The notes under the pieces: generated by a model
The model's database searches: none
Seen by the model: the letters and a program-made list of their open reading frames with translations, nothing else
Told to the model about the DNA's origin: nothing
Assembly: GCF_014253065.1 (NCBI RefSeq)
Contig: NZ_JACLZK010000002.1
Span: 682,001-746,000, forward strand
Length of the DNA stretch: 64,000 bases
Source: Campylobacter massiliensis
GTDB lineage: Bacteria > Campylobacterota > Campylobacteria > Campylobacterales > Campylobacteraceae
Direction: 5' to 3'
Program-made: the position numbers and the translations under genes
Shown: positions 42,266 through 51,932 of the stretch, one piece after another
Position numbering within the stretch: the stretch's first letter is position 1
Layout: each line of letters starts with the position of its first letter

Positions 42266-43630
42266 TTACTCTTTTAAAAACTTGAATATATCCAAACCTC
42301 CCATGGCTTTTTGTTTAGCTTTGAGTGATATGCCTTTTGCATAAGTATCAGTGGCCAGGTCAGCAGAATGCCCTAAAAGTATGGATGTGATATCGGCAAT
42401 TCCATTCTCCAAACAATAATCCTTTATGGCTTTTGCAAAATTTCCTCTCAAACGATGAAACGATACGTTTGCTTCAGGTATGATTTTGTGAATATGCTTA
42501 TTTAGTCGCTTGCTAAAATAGTCACAGCTATTCTTGCCCATCTTTATTTCCTCTAGCCATCTCATATCACTAAGATATAATATATCCCGGTGAACCGGTA
42601 TTTGCCTATACTTAACGGCGCCTCCTTTTTGTTTAGCAGTCTTTACGTTGATAAATTTAATGCCTTCTTGCTCGCCTATACTTGAACTATCAAGCTGCCA
42701 AATTTCATTTAATCGTAGGCCAGTATATAGAGCAAACATCATATAGTCTCGCAAATCAAGCCTGTTGGTATTAAGCACTAGCTTAAGCTCATCCATAGTA
42801 AAGTTGTCTTTTGGAGATTTTTCTTCGAGTGAAATCTTGAATGAAGTTAAGGTTTTAAAAGGGTTACTGGTTGTTTCGTTAATTTTTATAGCATAATCAA
42901 ATAGCCTTTTAGAGTAAGATATATAATTATTTACGGTTTTTTTATGGAGTTTTTGGGCATTCAGCAAGTTAATTTGAAAACTCTCGGCATCGCTATAAGT
43001 AACATTTGATATATGCTTATTTTTCAAGAACTCATCTAAAATTTTGCCTGTTTTAATATAGTAACCTTTTGTTTTATTGCTTGATTTTAATTTTTCACAT
43101 TCGTTTTTCACATAGCGTTTGGCTATTTGTTCAAATGTTGTATGCTGTTTAAGATTTTGTGTATCTTTTTGTACAATAGGGCAAATTTCTAAAGTAGATT
43201 CATTTTGTTCCGAATACAAACTTACATTATAAAATTTAGCTACAGTAGACTGAAAAAGACTTTTATATTCTTGAATGTCTAAAAATAGTTTGTTAGTCTT
43301 TATGAAAGAGTCGATATCTTCTTTTGATCTTCTTTGGTTTTTTATTAATAAAGCTAGAGAGGTCGGCTTTTTAACAACTCTTTGCATTAGCACCAAATTT
43401 ACTTCAGACTTTATTTTCTCTGCAAGCATGCGAGCCTCATTTTCGTCGCTAGTAAAAAGGCAATACTTAATAGTAGTTTTTTTACCGTCTTTTATGGCTG
43501 TATCAAAATAATAGAAATTTGGTCTCTTTGAAATTTTCGTGATCAGCTTAGAAAGCATATCTGACCTTATGTCTCGAAGATTTTCTGGAACAAAATACCA
43601 AATTTTCTGTAATAAATAAAAAGTGTCCAA
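42266..43630 (-). CDS. Island integrase, tyrosine recombinase (454 aa)
   Basis: SAM-like core-binding domain near 170-265 (YVKNECEKLKSSNKTKGYYI, NYISYSKRLFDYAIKI). The catalytic domain has TGLRLNEIWQLD, H392-RLR, LLGHSADLATD and nucleophile Y430. It lies 82 bp from the tRNA 3' end, the standard place for the integrase of this island. The start is uncertain: an ATG at 43558 (MLSKLITKISKRPNFYY) has AAGG ahead of it and may be the real one. Confidence 0.85.
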   Translation of the reverse strand: MDTFYLLQKIWYFVPENLRDIRSDMLSKLITKISKRPNFYYFDTAIKDGKKTTIKYCLFTSDENEARMLAEKIKSEVNLVLMQRVVKKPTSLALLIKNQRRSKEDIDSFIKTNKLFLDIQEYKSLFQSTVAKFYNVSLYSEQNESTLEICPIVQKDTQNLKQHTTFEQIAKRYVKNECEKLKSSNKTKGYYIKTGKILDEFLKNKHISNVTYSDAESFQINLLNAQKLHKKTVNNYISYSKRLFDYAIKINETTSNPFKTLTSFKISLEEKSPKDNFTMDELKLVLNTNRLDLRDYMMFALYTGLRLNEIWQLDSSSIGEQEGIKFINVKTAKQKGGAVKYRQIPVHRDILYLSDMRWLEEIKMGKNSCDYFSKRLNKHIHKIIPEANVSFHRLRGNFAKAIKDYCLENGIADITSILLGHSADLATDTYAKGISLKAKQKAMGGLDIFKFLKE

Positions 43631-43709
43631 TTTTCAGAACAATAAATTTATAGTTAACTTGGATTAAGATATCGATAGATACGTAGTTTGTGAAAAAAAT
43701 TACATATGC

Positions 43710-43728
43710 GGTGGCGGACAGAGAGGGA
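43710..43728. repeat. Right attachment site in the tRNA-Ser 3' end
   Basis: Exact partner of 7871-7889. It covers the acceptor 3' strand and CCA of the tRNA gene, so the tRNA is restored by the island-borne or chromosomal copy. Confidence 0.85.
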
Positions 43729-43802
43729 TTTGAACCCTCGAGCCCCGGTTAGAAGCTGCACCCTTAGCAGGGGTGTGGTTTCGGCCACTCACCCATCTGT
43801 CC
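43712..43802 (-). tRNA. tRNA-Ser(GCU)
   Basis: 91 nt, read on the minus strand. The acceptor GGACAGA (5') pairs with TCTGTCC, followed by G and an encoded CCA. The anticodon loop contains GCT between CCCT and AAGG arms, a long variable arm (class II) follows, and the T-loop is GGTTCAAATCC. It is the integration target of the island. Confidence 0.95.
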
Positions 43803-43945
43803 ACAAAAAAGAAACCGCATTATAATTAAATACCGCTGATATCTTGCTTAAATTTGCGTTTTCGAGCCTGCCGCTCTCCCGCAGAAAAATAGCCGCGCAA
43901 AACTACTCAAATTTAAACGACTCACCGCGGGTCAAATTCGTAAAT

Positions 43946-44188
43946 TTAATCCTTCCAAAGCCACCATTTCAGCTTGGCTTTGTCGGGACGGGGCGTGCTG
44001 GCGTAATAGCAAACCATGCGGTAAACGTAGAGGATGCACCTGTCGCTGCCGCGTCCGAGCGCCTTTGTGCGTTCAAACATCTCGTCCGCATCCGCGCCCT
44101 TTAGCGAAGCGATGTCAGTGTAGCCTAGCGCCATCAGATCCGCCTCGGTCGCCTCGCCGACATAGGGAATTTTTTTAAAATCGCTCAA
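43946..44188 (-). CDS. Helix-hairpin-helix 'pathogenicity locus' (Cdd1-like) protein
   Basis: 80 residues. FKKIPYVGEATEADLMALGY is a helix-hairpin-helix followed by SLKGADADEMFERTKA and the conserved CILYVYRMVCYYA block, the signature of the small Cdd1 family. The molecular function is unknown. It is the first core gene right of the tRNA. The 214 bp between it and pyrF (44189-44402) show nothing clear. Confidence 0.75.
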   Translation of the reverse strand: MSDFKKIPYVGEATEADLMALGYTDIASLKGADADEMFERTKALGRGSDRCILYVYRMVCYYASTPRPDKAKLKWWLWKD

Positions 44189-44402
44189 ATTTACCTCAAT
44201 TTTCGTTTAAACTCCGCCAAACTCGCCGCTTTGAGTGAAATTTCAAATTTCATTCGCGTGCTACGAAGCTCGCTAAATTTTATCTCGCTGCTGCGCGAAG
44301 TCACCGTCCAAGTCGCGCTTTTGCGATGATTTAATTAAAATTTCTTTCGCGCAAAAAACATGCTTAAAATGATTTTCACCAAATTTTACGTAAGCTCGAG
44401 AG

Positions 44403-45089
44403 TTAAATTTGACCCAAAATCCGCTCGCAAATTTCGCGTGGGTTTTGCGCCTGATAGATCGGGCGACCGACTACGATAAAATCAGCCCTCGCTTCGCGTG
44501 CGACGCCCAGATCCGCCACTCGCTTTTGATCTGCCACACTCTCGCCAAACGGCCGTACGCCCGGGCAGAGCGTAATAAAATTTGCGCTCGTTGCGTCCTT
44601 TATCAGGCGGCTCTCAAATGCCGAGCAGACCATGCCGTCAAGCCCCGCTTCATAGCTCATCACGCTAAATTTGCGCACGGCATCGCTTAAATTTTGCTCG
44701 TAAACCGCGCTAAACTCGGCCTCGTCAAAGCTCGTTAGCGCCGAAACCGCAAGCACCAGCGGGCGCGAACCGAGCCCGTCCAGTCGCTGCATTACCGTAG
44801 CCATCGCGCGCTTGCCGCTACTTGCGTGCACGTTTATCATATCTACGCCAAGCTTTGCGATCTCCTCGGCGGCGTCTGCCATCGTGTTTGGGATGTCGTA
44901 GAGCTTTAGATCGAGAAAAATTTTAAAATTTCCGAGCCTTTTTAGCTCCTCGATAAAGCCTGCTCCGTCGCGCAAATAAGCTCGTAGCCCAACTTTGAGC
45001 CAAATTTTATCCGAAAAGTCCGCAAGCCGGTCCGCCAGCTGCAAACACTGCTGCTTCGAGCTCATATCAAGCGCGACGCAGAGCTTCAC
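44403..45089 (-). CDS. pyrF: Orotidine 5'-phosphate decarboxylase
   Basis: 228 residues from GTG at 45089 ([10 protein letters not shown]); a longer frame upstream is nusB sequence in another frame. [11 protein letters not shown] carries the catalytic Asp/Lys set, and VRPFG and [11 protein letters not shown] form the phosphate site. It makes UMP from OMP in the pyrimidine pathway. Overlaps nusB by 4 bp (GTGA). Last gene of the kdsA...pyrF series. Confidence 0.95.
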   Translation of the reverse strand: MKLCVALDMSSKQQCLQLADRLADFSDKIWLKVGLRAYLRDGAGFIEELKRLGNFKIFLDLKLYDIPNTMADAAEEIAKLGVDMINVHASSGKRAMATVMQRLDGLGSRPLVLAVSALTSFDEAEFSAVYEQNLSDAVRKFSVMSYEAGLDGMVCSAFESRLIKDATSANFITLCPGVRPFGESVADQKRVADLGVAREARADFIVVGRPIYQAQNPREICERILGQI

Positions 45090-45481
45090 AGATCTGCCTT
45101 TAGCGCGTCTAGCACGCCGTTTATAAATTTCGGCGCCGAGTCTCCGCCCAGCTCCTTGCCAAGCTCGATGCCCTCGTTTATGATGACGGCCTTGTCGGTC
45201 GGGGTAAATTTCATCTCGTACGCCCCCAGCCGTAGCACGGCGCGCTCGATGCTGCCGATCTCGTTTATCTTCCACTCTTTTAGGCGTGCGTTTAGTAGCG
45301 CGTCAAGCCCCTCTGCATGCTCCAAAATGCCGTGAAAAAGCGATAGCGCAAGGCTTCGCTGATCGTTTCGGATCTTTTTTTCTTCTAAAAATTCCTCGAC
45401 GAACTCCTCGCTACAGCTGCCCATTTCGCGCGCGTAGAGCAGCGAAACGACGGCCTGCCTGACCTGATGACGAGTTGCCAT
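45086..45481 (-). CDS. nusB: Transcription antitermination factor NusB
   Basis: 131 residues, all-helical NusB fold: [18 protein letters not shown] at the start, [15 protein letters not shown] in the middle, [20 protein letters not shown] and FINGVLDAL at the end. It binds NusE/boxA during rRNA transcription. Lies 1 bp after ribH and overlaps pyrF. Confidence 0.95.
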   Translation of the reverse strand: MATRHQVRQAVVSLLYAREMGSCSEEFVEEFLEEKKIRNDQRSLALSLFHGILEHAEGLDALLNARLKEWKINEIGSIERAVLRLGAYEMKFTPTDKAVIINEGIELGKELGGDSAPKFINGVLDALKADL

Positions 45482-45482
45482 T

Positions 45483-45953
45483 TTACGCCTCCAAATTTTT
45501 ATATAAGCTTAGCATCTCGATCACGCCAGTCATCGCTTCAAAGCCCTTGTTTCCGGCTTTTGAGCCCGCTCTCTCGATGGCTTGCTCGATGCTATCAACC
45601 GTTAGCACGCCAAAGGTCACCGGTTTGCCGTATTTTAGCGTGACGTTTGCGATTCCCTTGGTAGTCTCGGCGCTAACGTAGTCAAAGTGAGGCGTAGAGC
45701 CGCGGATCACCGCTCCCACGCAGCAAACGGCGTCAAATTTACCGCTAGCTAGCGCCTTTTCAAGCGCCATCGGTATCTCAAACGCGCCCGGCACCAAAAT
45801 GAGGCTCAAATTCGCCTCATCCCCGCCGTGACGTAAAAACGCATCCCTCGCGCCCTCTACCAACCTATCGGTGATGATGTGGTTAAATCTCGCGCCCACT
45901 ATAGCGATCTTTTCGCCGCCTTTTAAAGCCAAATTTCCTTCGATTATTTTCAT
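45483..45953 (-). CDS. ribH: 6,7-dimethyl-8-ribityllumazine synthase
   Basis: 156 residues. [44 protein letters not shown] and [17 protein letters not shown] are lumazine synthase signatures. It joins 5-amino-6-ribitylaminouracil with dihydroxybutanone phosphate in riboflavin synthesis. In C. jejuni it stands directly after kdsA; here three transporter genes lie between. Confidence 0.95.
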   Translation of the reverse strand: MKIIEGNLALKGGEKIAIVGARFNHIITDRLVEGARDAFLRHGGDEANLSLILVPGAFEIPMALEKALASGKFDAVCCVGAVIRGSTPHFDYVSAETTKGIANVTLKYGKPVTFGVLTVDSIEQAIERAGSKAGNKGFEAMTGVIEMLSLYKNLEA

Positions 45954-45970
45954 GTCTGCTCCTTTAATTT

Positions 45971-47089
45971 CTATCCGTTGTAGTCCGTGTCACGCGTGAT
46001 GATGACCTTGTAGCTAGGGTAGGCGCTGCTTACTTGCGATAAAATTTCGCGGTAGAGTGCCGAGCTATCTGGCGCGTTAAAGTCTATGACGATATCAAAC
46101 GTGATCGTATTTGTCTCTTTATTTATGTAAAATCCATGCATTTGCTTGATAAATTTATGCCCAAAAACTATCTTTTCGACGTTTAGCCTTGTTGCGTTAT
46201 CCTCTTTGTTAAATGCATAGATGCCAATGGTATCTAAAACAATGTTAAATTTCGCAAAAATTTCATTTTGTATGCGCCTAGTAAGCGCGTCTATCTGAGC
46301 GGCGTTCATATCGTGCGCCACCTCTATATGCACGCTGCCTAGCTTCTTGTCTGGGCCGTAGTCGTTAAATATAAGATCATACGCCCCAAGCACGGCGTCA
46401 AACGAGCCTATACACTCATAAATTTGCGAGCTGTCGCTGTTAGGCATCCTCGCGCCTAAAATTTTATCTATAGCGTCACGTAAAATTTCAAGTGCCGCCT
46501 TGATAAGAAGTAGTGATATGATCACGCCAAGATACGCCTCAAGGCTAACGCCAAAAAATACAAAGACCAAAGCCGCCAAAAGCGTACCAAGCGAGATGAG
46601 AGCGTCAAATTTCGCGTCCACTCCGCTTGCTATGAGCGAGTCGGAATTTACCCTTTGTCCGACCCTTTGCGTGTAAAGCCCAAGCGCAAATTTGACCGCA
46701 ATCAAAACGGCGATCAAAACAAGCGAGATAGTATCGTAGTTTGGGGTGCTTGGCGAGATGATCTTTTTAGCTGACTCGACCACGGAGGTGCCGCCCGTAT
46801 AAAGTATGATCACGCCTATAACGATAGCCGTTAGATACTCTACTCTGCCGTAGCCAAATGGATGCTCCTTGTCAGGGCTTTTTCCGGCTATTTTTATGCC
46901 GACAATGGTAATGACCGACGAGAGCGCGTCGCTTAGGTTATTTACCGCGTCTAAAATGATAGCGATCGAGCCGCTAGCAAAGCCCACTACAGCCTTTATA
47001 GCCGCTAAAATGGCATTTGCCGCTATGCCTATGAGGCCCGTTTTTACGATGGTCTCATCTCTCGACGTGACCTGCTCTACTACCTCCAA
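45971..47089 (-). CDS. Cation diffusion facilitator family transporter
   Basis: 372 residues. TTG start after AAAGGGC. Five or six membrane helices occupy 15-205, with [14 protein letters not shown] (metal-site Asp pairs) and [10 protein letters not shown] as in CDF metal/proton antiporters. The cytoplasmic C-terminal domain from 210 holds HIEVAHDMN-type residues. Exports divalent metal such as Zn or Mn/Fe; the ion is not assignable. Lies between ribH and the SMR pair. Confidence 0.88.
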   Translation of the reverse strand: MEVVEQVTSRDETIVKTGLIGIAANAILAAIKAVVGFASGSIAIILDAVNNLSDALSSVITIVGIKIAGKSPDKEHPFGYGRVEYLTAIVIGVIILYTGGTSVVESAKKIISPSTPNYDTISLVLIAVLIAVKFALGLYTQRVGQRVNSDSLIASGVDAKFDALISLGTLLAALVFVFFGVSLEAYLGVIISLLLIKAALEILRDAIDKILGARMPNSDSSQIYECIGSFDAVLGAYDLIFNDYGPDKKLGSVHIEVAHDMNAAQIDALTRRIQNEIFAKFNIVLDTIGIYAFNKEDNATRLNVEKIVFGHKFIKQMHGFYINKETNTITFDIVIDFNAPDSSALYREILSQVSSAYPSYKVIITRDTDYNG

Positions 47090-47098
47090 ATTTGCCCT

Positions 47099-47422
47099 TT
47101 AGATTATTTTTAACATTACCGCGCTTAGCGTTATTAGCGATAGATAAAACGCCTTTTGCGCACTCATTTTTTCATTATCAAACACTATCCCGACACCCAC
47201 GGCCCCGACCGCTCCGATACCCGTCCAGATCGCGTACGCCACCGACATCGGCATAGCCTGCATCGCGTAGCTCAAAAGCCAGAGCGAAATGGCAAAATTT
47301 GCGACCAAGATCAAAAAATTTGCCGCTTTTTTCACGCCGAAGCTTTTTTGAAATTTGGTTAGAAAAAATACGCCCGAGACCTCGCAACACCCTGCCACCA
47401 AAAGAGCTAAGACGTGCGTCAA
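47099..47422 (-). CDS. Small multidrug resistance (SMR) protein, second of a pair
   Basis: 107 residues, four helices. The family Glu is in ALLVAGCCEVSGVFFL, followed by the SVAYAIWTGIGAVG motif. Paired SMR genes often form hetero-oligomers with opposite membrane topology. Overlaps its partner by 4 bp. Lys/Arg placement would have to be counted to predict orientation. Confidence 0.85.
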   Translation of the reverse strand: MTHVLALLVAGCCEVSGVFFLTKFQKSFGVKKAANFLILVANFAISLWLLSYAMQAMPMSVAYAIWTGIGAVGAVGVGIVFDNEKMSAQKAFYLSLITLSAVMLKII

Positions 47423-47748
47423 GATTTTAGCCTTTTTAACCCCAACACGCCCGCGATCAGCGTCGCTATAAAAAATAGTCGCAAGAGATCTGGCGTCTGG
47501 CCACTCGCGCGAAATTCGCTCACGATCTCGGCGATCACGACGAAAAACGCCCCAAGCCCCACAAACACGGTGTATGTGATACTAATGGGCAAGTATTTCA
47601 TCGCCATTATAAAGGACGTAAAACTAACGCAAACGAGCATCGCAGTGAGCGCGATCTCCGGCGCGCTTGAGGCGTGTTTTAGTCCGTACGCCCAGCCGCA
47701 CTCGGCCACCGCACCGCCCAGCACCCACAAAAAGCCCTTAGTTTGCAT
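47419..47748 (-). CDS. Small multidrug resistance (SMR) protein, first of a pair
   Basis: 109 residues, four helices; [19 protein letters not shown] holds the essential Glu, and [14 protein letters not shown] is the fourth-helix-type motif. It overlaps the 3' end of kdsA by 11 bp. Together with the next gene it probably exports small cations (quaternary ammonium or guanidinium); the substrate is not known. Confidence 0.85.
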   Translation of the reverse strand: MQTKGFLWVLGGAVAECGWAYGLKHASSAPEIALTAMLVCVSFTSFIMAMKYLPISITYTVFVGLGAFFVVIAEIVSEFRASGQTPDLLRLFFIATLIAGVLGLKRLKS

Positions 47749-48547
47749 CGCCCAGGGCGTCTTTTATCTTAAAAATTTGAGCGATATTCGCGTCTAGTTC
47801 GTCCAAATTTAGCATATTCGGTCCGTCGCAAAGCGCTTCGCAAGGATTTACGTGCGTCTCATAGAAAAATCCATCCACGCCCGCAGCTGCCGCAGCTCGC
47901 GCTAGATACGGCACGAATTTCGCATCTCCGCCGCTTTTTTCGCCAAGAGCGCTTGGCATCTGCACGCTGTGAGTAGCGTCGAAAATCACCGGCGCAAATT
48001 CCCTCATCAGCACCAAATTTCGCATATCTACGACTAAATTTCCGTAGCCAAATGTGCTGCCTCGCTCCGTTAGCCACACGCCGTTTTGTTTAGCGACCTC
48101 GTATCCGTCGCCATTTACGCCGCGCGTTTCTAGCACTTTTTTGACCGAGTGCTTCATCGCAGAGGCGGCTAAAAACTGCCCTTTTTTGATATTTACCACG
48201 GCTTTTGTTTTGGCAGCAGCCACGAGTAAATCGGTCTGGCGGCACAAAAACGCCGGGATTTGCAGCACGTCGGCCACTTCGCCTACGGGTGCAGCCTGAT
48301 AGCTCTCGTGGATATCGGTTAAAATTTTAAAACCAAATTCCTTTTTTACCTTGGCTAAAATTTGGCACCCTTTTTCAAGTCCAGGCCCGCGAAACGAGCT
48401 TATACTCGTGCGATTTGCCTTGTCAAAGCTTGATTTGAAATAAAAATCTATCCGCTTATCTTCGTTAAATTTAACTAGCCTTTTTGCCACCTCGAAAACG
48501 AGCTGTTCGCTCTCGATGACGCAAGGCCCTGCTATTAGTATCATCAT
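47738..48547 (-). CDS. kdsA: 2-dehydro-3-deoxyphosphooctonate aldolase (KDO-8-P synthase)
   Basis: 269 residues. GPCVIES at 6-12, [12 protein letters not shown] and RGPGLEKG bind phosphoenolpyruvate and arabinose 5-phosphate, and [19 protein letters not shown] is the family block. It makes KDO-8-P for lipid A core. Start overlaps the preceding transporter gene (ATGA). Confidence 0.95.
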   Translation of the reverse strand: MMILIAGPCVIESEQLVFEVAKRLVKFNEDKRIDFYFKSSFDKANRTSISSFRGPGLEKGCQILAKVKKEFGFKILTDIHESYQAAPVGEVADVLQIPAFLCRQTDLLVAAAKTKAVVNIKKGQFLAASAMKHSVKKVLETRGVNGDGYEVAKQNGVWLTERGSTFGYGNLVVDMRNLVLMREFAPVIFDATHSVQMPSALGEKSGGDAKFVPYLARAAAAAGVDGFFYETHVNPCEALCDGPNMLNLDELDANIAQIFKIKDALGDAN

Positions 48548-49473
48548 CTCTCCCTTGCTACGATTATTCCGCTGATAACGACCAGCATTATACCAAAAAA
48601 CGCCGCCGCATTAGGTAGCGTATCGCCCATAAAAAAGCCCACTACTAGCGAAAATACAACATCCATATAGCTTATCGCGGCGACCGAGCCCGCCTTTTTG
48701 CTTGCCGCATACGCCTTCGTCATATAAAACTGGAAAAAATAGCCCGCGAGCCCCATTAGCACGATTAGGATTACGCCTTTAAAATTCGGCGCCACAAACG
48801 GCGAAAGCAAGAAATCTAGAGGCTCAAATTTGACCCACTCCGCAACGCCCATCAAAAGCATCGGCAAAGCCGTTCCCCACGCCATAAAGCTAAGCACGAT
48901 GACGCTCGTGTCGTAGCTTTTGCGCAGAGTTCTGACGCTAAGCATCGCAAGCGCCGCTCCAACGCCGCTGCTAAGCCCCAGCCAGTCGGTTTTGCTGATG
49001 CCTAAATTTGGCTGGATGATAAAAAGTATGCCGATAAAGCCCAGAAATATCGCGCCCCAGCCCTTTTTGCTAAGCGCTTCTTTTAAGAAAATCGCCGCAA
49101 AAATCGCTGTGAAAATCGGGCTGGTTTTTTGAAAAGTATAAGCCGCGCCTAAATTTATGTGAGCAATGTTGTAAAAAAGAGCAAAAAGTGCGATCGTACC
49201 GATAAATCCGCGAAACATAAGCACAAAAAGCTGCCCGCCTTTTTGGCGCGTCGGCGGCCTTTTGTAAATCGCATAAAGCACGATAGCAAGACCGACGGCA
49301 TTTCTAAAAAATACGACCTCGATACTGGGCATCTGCTCGCTCAAAACCTTCGCAAAGCCTCCGACGGCGGCAAAAAACATACACGCGATGATCATATAAT
49401 AAGCGCCCAAATGGTGCAAAACGTATCTACGAAACAAAATTTTTCCTTTAAATTTAGGCGTATTGTAATGCAA
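48544..49473 (-). CDS. EamA/DMT-family permease
   Basis: 309 residues with ten predicted membrane helices in two EamA repeats; [18 protein letters not shown] and [20 protein letters not shown] are typical. The substrate is unknown. The N-terminal 25 residues before the first helix suggest that the real start may be internal. First gene of the kdsA series, divergent from der. In C. jejuni a similar membrane protein gene also precedes kdsA. Confidence 0.85.
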   Translation of the reverse strand: MHYNTPKFKGKILFRRYVLHHLGAYYMIIACMFFAAVGGFAKVLSEQMPSIEVVFFRNAVGLAIVLYAIYKRPPTRQKGGQLFVLMFRGFIGTIALFALFYNIAHINLGAAYTFQKTSPIFTAIFAAIFLKEALSKKGWGAIFLGFIGILFIIQPNLGISKTDWLGLSSGVGAALAMLSVRTLRKSYDTSVIVLSFMAWGTALPMLLMGVAEWVKFEPLDFLLSPFVAPNFKGVILIVLMGLAGYFFQFYMTKAYAASKKAGSVAAISYMDVVFSLVVGFFMGDTLPNAAAFFGIMLVVISGIIVARER

Positions 49474-49575
49474 AACGGCTTAAATTTATAAACAATGTAA
49501 GCAAAAAATTTGTATAATTGGGATTTAACGCGGCGAACTTCGCCGTAAATTTAACGGGATTTTTAAGGGAAAATT

Positions 49576-50979
49576 TTGCAAAAGATAATTTTAGTCGGCA
49601 AGCCAAACGTCGGCAAAAGCTCGCTCTTTAACCGCCTAGCCGGCAGACGTATAGCTATCACCAGCGACGTTAGCGGTACGACGCGAGATACAAATAAAAC
49701 GATTATAGAAATTTATGACAGAAGCTGCGTTTTGATCGATAGCGGCGGACTGGACGACAGTAGCGAGCTCTTTAAAAACGTCAAGGCAAAAACCCTAGCC
49801 GAAGCTAGAAGCTCGGACGCCATAATCTTTATGGTCGATGGCAAAATGATGCCTAGCGACGAGGATAAAGCCCTATACTACGCGCTTTTAAAGCTAAATT
49901 TACCGACCGCGCTCGTAATCAATAAAGTCGATAGCAAAAAAGACGAGCTACGAAGCTACGAGTTTGCAAATTTCGGCGCAAAAACGAGCTTTGCTATCTC
50001 GGTAAGCCACAACGCGGGCATCGACGAGCTAGCAGACTGGATCTACAAGCAGCTAAAAGACGAGATCCGCCCCGACGTAGGCGAGGATTTGGATGAGTTT
50101 TTAGAAAATTTCGGCGACGACGGCGAGGTAATCAAAGAGATATCGGCTCGCGAGGATTATGAACGCAAAAATATCCAAGTAGGCATCATCGGACGCGTAA
50201 ACGTCGGCAAAAGCTCGCTACTAAACGCGCTCGTAAAGGAGTCCCGCGCGGTCGTGAGCGACATAGCCGGCACGACGATAGATCCGGTAAACGAGACTTT
50301 CGTCTATGAGGATAGGATTTTTGAGTTCGTCGATACCGCGGGCATCAGAAAACGCGGCAAGATAGAAGGTATCGAAAGATACGCGCTAAACCGCACCGAG
50401 TCCGCGCTCGAGCTCGCCGACATCGCGCTTTTGGTGCTTGATAGCTCCGAACCGCTAACCGAGCTTGACGAGCGTATCGCGGGCCTTGCGGCTAAATTTG
50501 AGCTCGGCGTCATAATCGTGCTAAACAAATGGGACAAAAGCGAGGAAGATTTTGATAAATTTAGCCGCGAGATCAGGGATAAATTTAAATTTCTAGCCTA
50601 CGCGCCGATCATCAGCGTTTCGGCTCTGGGCGGCAAAAGGGTGCATAAAATTTACCCGCTGATTTTAGAAGTTTACAAAAACTACACGCAAAAAATCCAA
50701 ACCGCAAGGCTAAACGAAGCTATCGAAGAGGCGGTAAAAGCGCACCCGATACCGCGCGAAAAGGGCAAAAGCGTGAAAATTTACTACGCGGTGCAGTTTG
50801 GTTTCGCGCCGCCTAAGATCGCGCTCGTGATGAACCGTCCGCGCGCCCTGCACTTTAGCTACAAACGCTACCTAACAAACAAACTGCGCGAGAAATTCGA
50901 ACTATCGGGCACACCGATCGTGCTGATCCCGAAAAATCGCAGCGGCTCAGACGAGGAAAACGAGGAAAAAAGTGAGTAA
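49576..50979 (+). CDS. der: GTPase Der (EngA), ribosome assembly
   Basis: 467 residues from TTG. Two GTPase domains: G1 GKPNVGKSS at about 6-14 with NKVD and second G1 GRVNVGKSS near 213 with [10 protein letters not shown] and NKWD. A KH-like C-terminal domain ([18 protein letters not shown]) follows. It acts in 50S subunit maturation. Overlaps the aroK start by 8 bp. Confidence 0.96.
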   Translation: MQKIILVGKPNVGKSSLFNRLAGRRIAITSDVSGTTRDTNKTIIEIYDRSCVLIDSGGLDDSSELFKNVKAKTLAEARSSDAIIFMVDGKMMPSDEDKALYYALLKLNLPTALVINKVDSKKDELRSYEFANFGAKTSFAISVSHNAGIDELADWIYKQLKDEIRPDVGEDLDEFLENFGDDGEVIKEISAREDYERKNIQVGIIGRVNVGKSSLLNALVKESRAVVSDIAGTTIDPVNETFVYEDRIFEFVDTAGIRKRGKIEGIERYALNRTESALELADIALLVLDSSEPLTELDERIAGLAAKFELGVIIVLNKWDKSEEDFDKFSREIRDKFKFLAYAPIISVSALGGKRVHKIYPLILEVYKNYTQKIQTARLNEAIEEAVKAHPIPREKGKSVKIYYAVQFGFAPPKIALVMNRPRALHFSYKRYLTNKLREKFELSGTPIVLIPKNRSGSDEENEEKSE

Positions 50980-51484
50980 AAATTTAGTTTTCATCGGCTT
51001 TATGGGCGTTGGCAAAGGCACGGTAGCAAGACATATCGCAAAAAAAACGGGCAAGCTGTTTTTAGACACCGACGAGCTGATCGAAAGCGAGCAAAATTTA
51101 AAAGTCCGAGAAATTTTCGAGACTAAGGGCGAGGGATATTTTAGAAAGTGCGAGGCAAAACTCGCTAAAAAGCTGGCCAAAAACGTAAAGTCCTCGGTGA
51201 TCGCGGCTGGCGGAGGCTTTGCAAAGGTTAAAGGTCTTAAAAAAATCGGAAAAATCATCTATCTAAAATCAAGTTTCGAGGCGATTTTAAAGCGCATAGA
51301 CGAGAGCGGCGAAGCGCAGATGCACTACGCCAAACGCCCGCTTTTGCGCGATCTAAACGCGGCTAAAAAACTTTTTGACGAGAGAAAAAAGATGTATAAA
51401 AGCGTCGCCGATCTCATAATCGACGTCGAAGGCAAAGGGCTAGAGCAAGTCGCGAAAGAGATTTTAGAAAAAAGGATTAAGTAA
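50972..51484 (+). CDS. aroK: Shikimate kinase
   Basis: 170 residues from GTG. The P-loop is GFMGVGKGT (usual GxxGxGKS/T), then FLDTDELIE with the Asp that binds shikimate, GEGYFRKCE with Arg, AAGGGF, and KRPLL as lid. Step five of the shikimate pathway. The start lies within the last codons of der. Confidence 0.93.
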   Translation: MSKNLVFIGFMGVGKGTVARHIAKKTGKLFLDTDELIESEQNLKVREIFETKGEGYFRKCEAKLAKKLAKNVKSSVIAAGGGFAKVKGLKKIGKIIYLKSSFEAILKRIDESGEAQMHYAKRPLLRDLNAAKKLFDERKKMYKSVADLIIDVEGKGLEQVAKEILEKRIK

Positions 51485-51932
51485 AATTTGGGTTGAAATT
51501 TGAGCGTAAATTTTAAAATTCGCGGCTTTAAATTTCTATTTTTAAATTTGAGCGGTTTAAATTTAATGCGAAAGCGTTTGAACGTATCGGCGTGAAAATT
51601 CGGCGCGGTTCGTATCGCTAAAATTTGAGCGGCAAACGTCGAATTTTTAAGCAAGTTAAAAATTCGAGTCTAAATTTGACGAATTGCAAAATTTAGCGCA
51701 AAAAAAGACAGATAAAAAATTTTAAATTTGCAGATTGTAAAATTTAATAAGCGGCAATATTGTCAAATAGCCGTGCAAATTTTATAAAAACAAAAATAAG
51801 GCGCGATATTTTTTCGCTAGACGCGGCAGATTTTGCTTTGCGAATGAGGCGCACTTGTCGTGCGTCGCAGTGAAGCGAAGCAAAATCTAACAAAGTAAAG
51901 CGGAAAAAGATAAGCCGCAAAAAGGATAAAAT
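51485..51932. other. 448-bp intergenic region between aroK and trpS
   Basis: Rich in AAATTTGA-type words and without a gene. It contains an 11-bp inverted repeat, AGATTTTGCTT (51828-51838) with AAGCAAAATCT (51878-51888), that encloses a smaller GC hairpin (CGCAC/GTGCG). It may be a structured leader of trpS or a terminator-like element; there is no T-run. Confidence 0.5.

Larger units (their letters stand above)
7871..43728. mobile_element. Genomic island integrated in tRNA-Ser(GCU)
   Basis: About 35.9 kb between 19-bp direct repeats. Recombinase genes abut the tRNA end (40570-43630), and a mobilisation segment, toxin-antitoxin pairs, plasmid-like replication and partition genes and a large family of unknown modular proteins lie inside. 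Base composition is visibly more AT-rich than the flanking core genes. No VirB/Tra channel genes are present, so transfer would need a helper. The right recombinase (42266-43630) looks intact. Confidence 0.82.

Noticed and set aside
44403-45275. Longer pyrF reading frame starting at 45275
   Set aside because: The added N-terminus is an out-of-frame reading of nusB (Arg/Gly-rich); pyrF begins at the GTG at 45089.
51485-51932. AAATTTGA words as DNA-uptake or other functional repeats
   Set aside because: The word is common across the whole window, inside and outside genes, and reflects general composition of these genomes.
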